Shown here in pieces: positions 38,134-44,565 of a stretch of 44,565 bases of DNA. Where the stretch lies: the NCBI GenBank assembly GCA_937991645.1, contig CALKPL010000032.1, forward strand, positions 1 through 44,565, given 5' to 3'. This stretch comes from UMGS1783 sp900555065. Its GTDB lineage: Bacteria > Bacillota > Clostridia > Oscillospirales > UMGS1783. Within the stretch, counting starts at the first letter, position 1; every line of letters starts with the position of its first letter. The position numbers and the translations under genes were made by a program. The notes under the pieces are model-generated. The model saw nothing but the letters and a program-made list of their open reading frames with translations, made no database searches and was not told where the DNA came from.

Positions 38134-40242
38134 TTACTGCGCGGTTATGATATAAAATTTCGCTTCGCGCGCGGCCAGCTCCAGCGTGAAGCCCTCCGCC
38201 ATCAGCGTCGCGCCGTCGCCCTCGGCGACGACGCTCCCGTCGTCCGTATCCGTCACGGTGTAGCGCGCCGCTTCATCCAGCCCCTTGAGCGTCAGCGCCT
38301 GCGTGGGCTGTTTGGTGAACTGGCGCGTGTATACGACGAGCAGGCCGTCCCTGCCCCCGTCGCGCATAAGCTCGTAGGCCTGCCAGGAGGTCTGGTCGTT
38401 GACCGGCTGAAGCAGGCTGTAATAATCGCTGTCCCCGCCGTAATAGACACGCAGGTCCGCCGCTTCGTTGATGCGTTCCACAGCATGCTGCGGGTCCGCT
38501 CCCAAATCATCCACAATTGAAATCCCCTGCGCCATCAGGCTGCGGAATATATACTTGTCAAACCAGTCGTCATAGCCGCCGCCGAACCCGGTCGCAGTGG
38601 TTGGAAGCCAGTACAGGTAACCCTGGGTGTGGTATTGGATGCACTCAATATTCGTTTCCGGATAAGGGTGCACCTGGTAATCGGTGCGCCAGAGGTAAAA
38701 ACTGCGCTTGAGCATTTCAATATCTATGCGCCGTCCGCCTGAGGCGCAGTTGTCGATCTTCAGGCCGGGGAACTTCTCCAAAAGCGCGTCGAAGAGCCGG
38801 TAAAGGTTGGTGATATAGCGCATTTCCGTCATACCCGTGCGGCCTGGCTCGTCATTGTCCTGCCAGTAGGCCAGCGGCTCGATGTTGAAGTCCTGCCGAT
38901 AGATGTCCACGCCGTTGTCCTCAATAAAGTCGGACAGGAACTGGAGCATCCACGCATAGCCTTCTTCCGTGCTCAGGTTGAACAGGACCTGGTCGTTTTT
39001 CTCCAGGTCAAAGAACAGGTCGCGGTGCTCGGTGTACATTTCACTGCCGATCCGGGCGCGCTCCGGTTCGCACCAAAGGGTAAAATCATAGCCCTTTTCA
39101 TGGATGTAGTCGGAAACCTCTTTCGCATTGCCGTCCGGCCACAGGTTGGGGTTGGGCGTCCAGGTGCCTACCTTACTCGACCAGCCCTCGTTCGGGTCGT
39201 CGAACGAGAATCCGGCGATCCCGTCCACAAGCTCCAGGTCGCCGAACCAGGCAGCGTCCACCCACAGGTTGTCGGTCTTTGCGCCGGCTGCGGAAAAAGC
39301 GTCCACGCGGCTTTTCAGGTACTCAGTCGTGCGCCCGCCCCAGCAGTTGATGCTCAGCGGATAGCCGTCCTCCCGGATGTTCTGAGGCATGTAGTAATTG
39401 AACAGGGTACGGCGCAATAGGTTGTGGCCCGTCTCGGCCTCGCCCTCAAAGTAGATGACGCAGTAACTCGGCGTGCGAATCTGTTCGCCCGGTTCGAGGT
39501 ACGAATCGAACTCATACAGGCCCGCGGACATGCGCACGCCGTCCTCCTCCGCCGCAAAATCCGCAATCCACTGCCCGGTCCAGCCAACAGCCGCCATGAC
39601 GCCGCAGCCATCGCCCAGCACGTCGAAAAACGGCCAGGCGTGGGACGAGCCGCGCCCGCCGCTGGGATACTGCGAAACCGGTTCCCCGCCGGCGGTCAGT
39701 TCAAAGGTGCGCAGGCCGAAATCCTTGTAGTCGTCATAACGGGTATCGCGGCAGCCATAGCTCGTGTTCATCACATAATCGCCGCTGTCCGACGGCAGCG
39801 TGAATACAACGTCCATGCCGCGCAGCGCGGATATGGCGGGGCTGTTCCCCTCGCCGGTGTTTTCAAAAGTGACGACCCAGTCCACAGCCGCGTCAAAAAA
39901 GGTCGCCGTCAATACGGCTTTCAGGCCCGTCTCAGGGTCGGTATAGGTCGCGGTGACAGCCTCTCGCCCGTCTATCGGCGCTTCGTCCACAGTCTTTTCC
40001 CACGTGTGCAGGAACGTACGTGAGCTCACGCCGTCAAGCGTGAAGGAAAAGGGCGCGTTGTCGCCCTTAACAAGCGCAGTAAACCAGGCTTTCACACCGC
40101 CGTCGATTTGCGCGTTTTCCAGCGCGGGCTGCGCGGCGGGCTCGGATTCGCTTTGGCTGTCCGGATCTGCGCTTCCAGCGCAGGCGGAAACAATCGGCAA
40201 AAGGAAAAGCAGGCATAGAATGAGCGCAGCAATTCTCTTCAT
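38134..40242 (-). CDS. Alpha-galactosidase-type glycoside hydrolase family 36 lipoprotein
   Basis: 702 residues. A lipoprotein signal peptide (MKRIAALILCLLFLLPIVSAC) ends in the lipobox VSAC, Cys21, followed by an acidic Ser/Glu linker, so the enzyme should be anchored outside the membrane. The N-terminal beta-sandwich is followed by a (beta/alpha)8 barrel with LWVDAAWFGD, the nucleophile in DIYRQDFNIEPL (Asp, as in the KxD motif of GH36), and the acid/base Asp in DNCASGGRRIDIE. It ends with a small beta domain. It likely cleaves alpha-galactosides or related sugars outside the cell. Last gene of a run with a mutarotase-like protein and a PfkB kinase. Confidence 0.85.
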   Translation of the reverse strand: MKRIAALILCLLFLLPIVSACAGSADPDSQSESEPAAQPALENAQIDGGVKAWFTALVKGDNAPFSFTLDGVSSRTFLHTWEKTVDEAPIDGREAVTATYTDPETGLKAVLTATFFDAAVDWVVTFENTGEGNSPAISALRGMDVVFTLPSDSGDYVMNTSYGCRDTRYDDYKDFGLRTFELTAGGEPVSQYPSGGRGSSHAWPFFDVLGDGCGVMAAVGWTGQWIADFAAEEDGVRMSAGLYEFDSYLEPGEQIRTPSYCVIYFEGEAETGHNLLRRTLFNYYMPQNIREDGYPLSINCWGGRTTEYLKSRVDAFSAAGAKTDNLWVDAAWFGDLELVDGIAGFSFDDPNEGWSSKVGTWTPNPNLWPDGNAKEVSDYIHEKGYDFTLWCEPERARIGSEMYTEHRDLFFDLEKNDQVLFNLSTEEGYAWMLQFLSDFIEDNGVDIYRQDFNIEPLAYWQDNDEPGRTGMTEMRYITNLYRLFDALLEKFPGLKIDNCASGGRRIDIEMLKRSFYLWRTDYQVHPYPETNIECIQYHTQGYLYWLPTTATGFGGGYDDWFDKYIFRSLMAQGISIVDDLGADPQHAVERINEAADLRVYYGGDSDYYSLLQPVNDQTSWQAYELMRDGGRDGLLVVYTRQFTKQPTQALTLKGLDEAARYTVTDTDDGSVVAEGDGATLMAEGFTLELAAREAKFYIITAQ

Positions 40243-40344
40243 GGCTGTAAACCCCTTTTAGTAAATCGTTTTTCCCCAGAAGTAAAGAGAATGGCGGGCA
40301 GAAAGCTGTCCGCCATATCCTTGTAACGTCCCGACAACGATTGA

Positions 40345-41274
40345 TTACAGGTATGCCTTTTCAAACAGGGCGTCGGCCTCTTCACGGGTCGGGAGAGAGG
40401 TTGATGTGCCCTGGCGCGTCACCGAAATGGTCGCAACGCAATTGGCGAACTTAATTGCAGTGAGGATGTCCTTGCCCTCGGACAGAGCGGTCGCAAACGC
40501 GCCGTTGAACGCGTCGCCCGCACCGGTCGTATCGACGACCTTGGCTTCAGGCGGGGCCACGGTGTACTCCACCTTGCCGTCGTAGTAGAACGCGCCCTTG
40601 CCGCCAAGGGTGATCAGCACGCTCTTGGCGCCGCGGCCCATGAGGATCTGCGCGGCCTTGCGCGCATCGTCTGTTGTCTCGACCTTGTCCAGGCCGGAGA
40701 AATAAGCGGCCTCGGTCTCGTTGGGCGTCAGGTAATCCACGCCCTCGAAAATGTTCTCCGGCATCTCGCAGAAGGGGGCCGGATTCATCATAATCGTCTT
40801 GTTGTATTTGCGGCCCAGGCGCACAAACTCCTGAATCGCAGCCGCGTTGGTCTCAAACTGGGTAAGCAGGATATCGGACTTGGCGATCTCCTCTTCAGCG
40901 CGCGCGACCTCTTCCACCGACATGGTGCCGTTCGCGCCCAGGCCGATGGCGATCCTGTTCTCGCCGCGCTCGCGGTGGACAAGAATCACCGCCGCGCCCG
41001 TACCTTCGGTTTCCGACTCATATACGTACTTTTCCGAAATGCCGACCTTGCGGAAGTTCTCATGCAGCGCGTTGGCAAAGTCGTCCTTACCCGTCTTGAC
41101 GATCATAGTCGTGTCCGCGCCGCACTTGGCCGCCGCAGTGGCCTGGTTGGCGCCTTTGCCGCCCGGGCCGGTCTTAATCTCATACCCGAGCACGGTTTCT
41201 CCGTCCACCGGATAGCGGGGAACGTACGCCGTTACGTCGTAAATGAAGCTGCCCATGACTGTGACTTTTCCCAT
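40345..41274 (-). CDS. PfkB-family carbohydrate kinase, probably ribokinase
   Basis: 309 residues, the ribokinase length. Both PfkB signatures are present: GPGGKGANQATAAAKCGA (about 36-53) and DTTGAGDAFNGAFATAL with the catalytic Asp near residue 255. The start GSFIYDVTAYVPRYPVDGET fits ribokinases, where the Asp binds sugar. It phosphorylates a sugar at the expense of ATP in the cytoplasm. It begins 7 bp after the mutarotase-like gene, so the two are translated from one message; the GH36 gene follows after 102 bp. Confidence 0.88.
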   Translation of the reverse strand: MGKVTVMGSFIYDVTAYVPRYPVDGETVLGYEIKTGPGGKGANQATAAAKCGADTTMIVKTGKDDFANALHENFRKVGISEKYVYESETEGTGAAVILVHRERGENRIAIGLGANGTMSVEEVARAEEEIAKSDILLTQFETNAAAIQEFVRLGRKYNKTIMMNPAPFCEMPENIFEGVDYLTPNETEAAYFSGLDKVETTDDARKAAQILMGRGAKSVLITLGGKGAFYYDGKVEYTVAPPEAKVVDTTGAGDAFNGAFATALSEGKDILTAIKFANCVATISVTRQGTSTSLPTREEADALFEKAYL

Positions 41275-41281
41275 TGTGCAC

Positions 41282-42259
41282 TCAACCTTTCGTAATATCT
41301 ATTTCCAAATACCATGTATAGGGTTCGCCTGCTTTCAAAACGGAGTACTGGCCCCGTTCGCGCGCCGTGTCGGGCCGGTCGAACGAGCCGGTGCAGACTT
41401 CCAGCGCCGCGTTATGGAACATACCGAGCCCGCCGCTTCCGTCATTCATCCAAAGCCCGGCGTAGGGCACCTTGTCTTTGGGGAATGTGAACATCAGCCG
41501 CGTCCCGTCGGAGGGATACTGGTAGCCGAGCCAGCCCTCGGGCACAGCTTCGGAATAGTAGAACTTCCACGCGTCGCCCGCGCCCGCGCCATAGGCTTTG
41601 CTCATGTCAAGACGCGTCTTGCCGTCGACGCCATAGGGAAGCGTGCAGACGTCGCCGCGCTCGCCATATTTCTCCGCATTGGTGGAAAAGGCGATCTCCG
41701 CCTTCGCGCCGTCGGGATAGGGGCTGAGCACATACCCGCCCTCTTCCGCAGCCGCCATGAAATGCGCGGCCCAGATGAAGTCGAAGTCATGCTCTCCGGT
41801 ATTGGTCGCGGTAAATTCAATGCGCAGCCCGCCGCGCGCGTTGTCGGTAATGCGCTTTTCAAAGGTATAGGGCAGTATGCCCGATTTCATGTATGTACAG
41901 ACGGCGCCGTCGCGTTCGGTAAATTCATGCGGAACGCGTGCAACCTCGCCGTGGTCCAGATACTCCAGGCCCTTCAGCGGTCCGTCAGGATAGGCCCATG
42001 GGTCGATGGTGGGGAACATGTCGTCGTATGCGGCGCATTCCGCCTCTGTGTAAGAGGTGTCCAGGCCCAGCTTGCGGTATTTTTCTTCCTTGCGCTGGGC
42101 AAGATAGTCGCGGCCTGTCTCCCGGAGCACGAGCGACGTAAGCTTACCGCCCTGGGAGGGCAGGAAGGTGGCCTCCAGCTTGTCGGTTACGACGATTACG
42201 GATTCAATATCTTTGTACATGCCTTTTTTTACTTGAATGCCCATTGTCTTTCGAGGCAT
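41282..42259 (-). CDS. Aldose-1-epimerase-like (galactose mutarotase superfamily) protein
   Basis: 325 residues. A beta-sandwich sugar-binding fold: LEATFLPSQGGKLTSLVLRETGRDYL at the front, DDMFPTIDPWAYPDG and FDFIWAAHFMAAAEEG in the middle, and LEVCTGSFDRPDTARERGQYSVLKAGE at the end, with Glu and His residues at places used by mutarotases. The assignment to a particular sugar is not possible. The ATG has AGAGG five bases upstream, and a short palindrome spans the start codon (42253-42268). Promoter at 42319-42347. Confidence 0.8.
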   Translation of the reverse strand: MPRKTMGIQVKKGMYKDIESVIVVTDKLEATFLPSQGGKLTSLVLRETGRDYLAQRKEEKYRKLGLDTSYTEAECAAYDDMFPTIDPWAYPDGPLKGLEYLDHGEVARVPHEFTERDGAVCTYMKSGILPYTFEKRITDNARGGLRIEFTATNTGEHDFDFIWAAHFMAAAEEGGYVLSPYPDGAKAEIAFSTNAEKYGERGDVCTLPYGVDGKTRLDMSKAYGAGAGDAWKFYYSEAVPEGWLGYQYPSDGTRLMFTFPKDKVPYAGLWMNDGSGGLGMFHNAALEVCTGSFDRPDTARERGQYSVLKAGEPYTWYLEIDITKG

Positions 42260-42318
42260 AAATGCCTCTTTTCCTCCTCTCGGTTCGAGATTTTATAATG
42301 GAACATATTATATTAGTT

Positions 42319-42347
42319 ATCATACCATAAGTTGGCGAAAAAATCAA
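42319..42347 (-). promoter_or_regulatory. Promoter of the sugar-utilisation run
   Basis: Leftward TTGATT (42342-42347), 17 bp, TATGAT (42319-42324). A second TATAAT-like hexamer lies slightly downstream. Confidence 0.65.
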
Positions 42348-42385
42348 AATATTTTGCATGCAAATCAAAAATTACCGCAAAAAGA

Positions 42386-42411
42386 ACGTCCCGCCTGAAA
42401 AGGCGGGACGT
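42386..42411 (-). terminator. Terminator of the helical unknown gene
   Basis: ACGTCCCGCCT-GAAA-AGGCGGGACGT, a perfect 11-bp stem followed leftward by TCTTTTTG. Confidence 0.9.
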
Positions 42412-42434
42412 CTAACACAAAATAGCTTTCAATT

Positions 42435-42863
42435 TTATAGAAATTGTTTGAGCTCCTGGATATTGTTCTCCTGCGTCTGCAGCAAATCCCGTGCCAGCTG
42501 TAAGGCCGCGGCGTCCGCATCCGGATTGTGCTTTATAGTCTTTGTAATTTCGATTACGCCCATCATATTCCCCTGCATCATCATCTCCGCGATGTGTGAA
42601 GAGGTCTTGTCTATCAGCGTGTTCATCTTCGTGGAAACGTCCGACGCCATCTTCGCCATCGGTCCGATTGAATCGGGCTTTGCCGCCTGCCGCGCGAGTT
42701 GCTGCGCCGCGCGCTCGTTGATTTCGGCGTACTGGGTATGCTCCGCGCGCAGATGGGCGCGCATGTTTACGTCCTCTACCGTATCCATAATGTTGTCCAG
42801 CGAATGCAGGCCCATCTGTGTGCCCTTGTACACAGCGTTCAGCACGACTGCCGTCTCGTTCAT
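42435..42863 (-). CDS. Small all-helical protein of unknown function
   Basis: 142 residues from the ATG at 42863, set by AAGGAGG seven bases upstream. The sequence appears entirely helical, probably a four-helix bundle (helices near 3-28, 30-62, 68-100 and 120-142), with a His/Glu pattern (RAEHTQYAEINERAAQQ) reminiscent of ferritin-like proteins but no clear di-metal motif pair. Methionine-rich centre (IAEMMMQGNMMGVIEI). I cannot name its function. Single gene with a terminator. Confidence 0.75.
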   Translation of the reverse strand: MNETAVVLNAVYKGTQMGLHSLDNIMDTVEDVNMRAHLRAEHTQYAEINERAAQQLARQAAKPDSIGPMAKMASDVSTKMNTLIDKTSSHIAEMMMQGNMMGVIEITKTIKHNPDADAAALQLARDLLQTQENNIQELKQFL

Positions 42864-43139
42864 AACTGCGCCTCCTTTTCTTTCAGTATTTGCAGAAAAC
42901 AAAGCGCTATGCGCATGCAGCGTTATTTTGCAGAACCACTCGTCATTGCTTTGCTCCGTGATTGATCCGCGCCGGTTTTACGCGCTGTGCGCGAACGCGC
43001 ATAGTCCTGCCGTAATCTTTGGGCACGCCGGTTTTTGGGGTTGTCTGCCGCCGTACGGATCGGGCCGAACCCCGGCCGGCTCCCCCCGGCTGCCATGTGC
43101 GCATGCCCCGCCGTACGGGCCGGCCCGTCGCGGCCGCAG

Positions 43140-43293
43140 GCGCATGGTCGCAGGCGTGGGGCCGCAGGCGCGTGGCCGCAGGCGCATGGTCGCAGACGCG
43201 TGGCCGCAGGCGCGCGGCTGCAAGCGCATGGCCGCAGACGCATGGCCGAAGGCGCGTGGCCGCAGACGCGTGCCCGCAGGCGCGTGCCCGGAA
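43140..43293. repeat. 14-bp tandem repeat, eleven copies
   Basis: Unit GCGCRTGGCCGCAG runs in 14-bp register from 43140 to 43293, each copy with zero to four changes. The rest of the gene-free 42864-43372 interval is GC-rich and featureless. Open frames through it follow from the absence of stop codons in the unit. Confidence 0.92.
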
Positions 43294-43372
43294 CTCTTTT
43301 CCCGGCATACTGCGCCCGGCGCGGCAAAATAGAATACAGACCATATAATTCGTGATAAATATTACAAAAAAG

Positions 43373-43398
43373 CGGGCTGCGATTTACTTCGCAGCCCG
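43373..43398 (-). terminator. Terminator of the UlaG-like gene
   Basis: CGGGCTGCG pairs with CGCAGCCCG around an 8-nt loop; both sides carry A6/T5 runs. Confidence 0.88.
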
Positions 43399-43410
43399 TT
43401 TTTCTTTTTC

Positions 43411-44178
43411 TTATTTGCGAATCGTAATGTATTCGCCCTGGGTGATAAAGGTGTACGCGTTATCCGGCGCGATCTCCGCCATAGCCGTGACGAACTTGGC
43501 GGGGTCGCCGCCGTGCTCGACAAAATTCCAGAAGTGGCACGGCAGAGTCAGCTTCGGGCCGATGAGCTTGGAGTACTCGGCGCACTCGCGCTCGTTGAGG
43601 TTGCCGAACGCGCCGTTGATGGGGGCCATCATCACATCGAAGTTCTCAGACGCGAACTGTTTTACCTGCTCGGGACGATAGGCGGTGTCGCCCGCATAGA
43701 AGAGCTTAAAGCCGTCGATCTCAATGATCAGGCCCAGCGCATAGGGGGCCAGGTCGCCGTGATCGCAGTATACGGCGCGGATGGTGAAGTCGTCGAACTT
43801 GTACGTGCCGCCGCGCTCCATTACGGTGACATTCTCTTTGATGCCCATTTCTTCCGCATGCTTGCCGCCGCAGACGGAGGTGGCCAGCTTAGTATGGCCC
43901 GCGCCCATAAGGATGGGGATGGCGTCCACATCAAAGTGGTCGGGATGGTCGTGCGAGACGATAACATAGTCGAAGTCCAGCTCATCCGGCGCGAGGATCT
44001 TAGCCGTAATGCGCTTGAAGCCGGCCAGACGCGCGCAGCAGTCGGTCAGGTACATGTCCAGCCCGATCAGCTTGCCGGACGCGGTTTTAATGATGTAACC
44101 GGCCTGGCCTACGAAGAAAATGGTCAGCTCGCCCTGCTGGGTTTTCAGGGCCGCTACCTTCTGTGCAAACGATGCCAT
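43411..44178 (-). CDS. Metallo-beta-lactamase-superfamily hydrolase, UlaG-like
   Basis: 255 residues. The metal-binding motif is VSHDHPDHFD (about 74-83), with further ligands in CDHGD, YAGDTAYRP and LPCHFWNF. This layout fits the UlaG/L-ascorbate-6-phosphate lactonase-like branch of cytoplasmic hydrolases. RBS AAAGGAG. It lies 31 bp after the SDR gene and likely shares its transcript, suggesting a joint role in sugar-acid metabolism; no specific substrate can be stated. Confidence 0.85.
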   Translation of the reverse strand: MASFAQKVAALKTQQGELTIFFVGQAGYIIKTASGKLIGLDMYLTDCCARLAGFKRITAKILAPDELDFDYVIVSHDHPDHFDVDAIPILMGAGHTKLATSVCGGKHAEEMGIKENVTVMERGGTYKFDDFTIRAVYCDHGDLAPYALGLIIEIDGFKLFYAGDTAYRPEQVKQFASENFDVMMAPINGAFGNLNERECAEYSKLIGPKLTLPCHFWNFVEHGGDPAKFVTAMAEIAPDNAYTFITQGEYITIRK

Positions 44179-44209
44179 GTTTGCGTCACTCCTTTAATCA
44201 AAAGTTGAA

Positions 44210-44565
44210 TCAATAGTCGCCGCTGAAGCCTGCCGTCCAGCCGCCGTCGACGCAGATGACCTGGCCGGAGGTGTAGGACGCGTCGTCCGACGCGAGGTAG
44301 AGCATCAGCCCCGCCATATCGGTCGGATACGCCGGCCGCCGCGCAGCGATGTCAAATACCATGGAATCGGGATTCGTAAAGTTGGAATCGTAGTCCTCGA
44401 AATCAACGGTATCCCACAGGAAATTGAGCTTGCCCCACGGAGCTGGCAGGCTGCCGGGAGCGAGGGTGTTGACACGGATGCCGTACTTGCCGTACTCAAG
44501 CGCCATGGAACGCGTAAGCGCGCTGATGGCGAACTTCGACGCCACGAACCCGCACTGCTTGCGCA
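44210..44565 (-). CDS. Short-chain dehydrogenase/reductase, C-terminal part (cut by window edge)
   Basis: 118 codons are visible; the frame is open at the window end, so the N-terminal NAD(P)-binding half is outside. RKQCGFVASKFAISALTRSMALEYGKYGIRVNTLAPG is the SDR active-site helix and PG motif, and the end SGQVICVDGGWTAG is the family C-terminus. The Lys of the YxxxK motif is present but the residue four before it is Phe (TTC), where catalytic Tyr is expected. An apparent GTG start at 44545 is inside this motif and not a real start. Confidence 0.88.
   Translation of the reverse strand, partial: RKQCGFVASKFAISALTRSMALEYGKYGIRVNTLAPGSLPAPWGKLNFLWDTVDFEDYDSNFTNPDSMVFDIAARRPAYPTDMAGLMLYLASDDASYTSGQVICVDGGWTAGFSGDY

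Noticed and set aside
42923..43355. Several overlapping open frames on both strands
   Set aside because: They translate the 14-bp array in different phases; no start signal and no family resemblance.

Overview
The window looks like a chromosome segment of a strictly anaerobic, GC-rich member of the Clostridia, probably gut-associated; genus and family cannot be fixed from this sequence. The evidence is an oxygen-sensitive class III ribonucleotide reductase with its radical-SAM activase, a two-gene minimal SUF-type Fe-S assembly pair, near-consensus TTGACA/TATAAT promoters, strong AGGAGG-type ribosome binding sites, and mobile-element proteins (TnpV, MobV, KilA-N) typical of Firmicutes. A low-GC block (about 12960-23712) stands out sharply from the GC-rich flanks.

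Layout, left to right. Positions 1-672 are GC-rich repeats followed by an AT-rich upstream region. Next come a small XRE regulator (673-915), a leftward pair (DUF3842 protein and a catalytically dead CTP-synthase-type amidotransferase domain), glycerol dehydrogenase (2852-3940) and a frameshifted XRE regulator. A calcium-type P-type ATPase (4677-7178) follows; its consensus promoter is separated from the start codon by a ~240-nt leader holding an intrinsic terminator. Then a free-standing FakA C-terminal-like domain, an MFS transporter and a metal-efflux operon: a P1B ATPase, a coupled 58-residue membrane protein and a CsoR-family repressor, with palindromic operator-like sequence inside the ATPase promoter.

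The low-GC block is a mobilizable element at the 3' end of guaA. It reads leftward from a regulated promoter: excisionase-like protein, tyrosine integrase, MobC-like protein, RepA-like ATPase, a candidate oriT/iteron zone, MobV relaxase and TnpV. Cargo follows: three GNAT acetyltransferases (one broken by an amber codon), a metallo-beta-lactamase-fold protein, a membrane-anchored unknown and a KilA-N protein. A divergent XRE regulator and a TfoX-N protein lie next to guaA. Left of it is the end of a second, decayed element with the same arm-to-core geometry and a MobV 3' remnant, suggesting tandem accretion at guaA.

To the right is core metabolism, all leftward: guaA; dapF-purA-glmS; a cupin; nrdG-nrdD plus a separate 54-residue protein carrying the glycyl-radical motif; smsC-smsB; an aldo/keto reductase; and a sugar cluster (mutarotase-like protein, PfkB kinase, GH36 alpha-galactosidase lipoprotein). 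A helical unknown, an UlaG-like metallohydrolase and a partial SDR close the window. Several long GC-rich intergenic stretches carry unrelated tandem repeats (periods 26, 20 and 14 bp). No rRNA, tRNA or CRISPR array was recognised.
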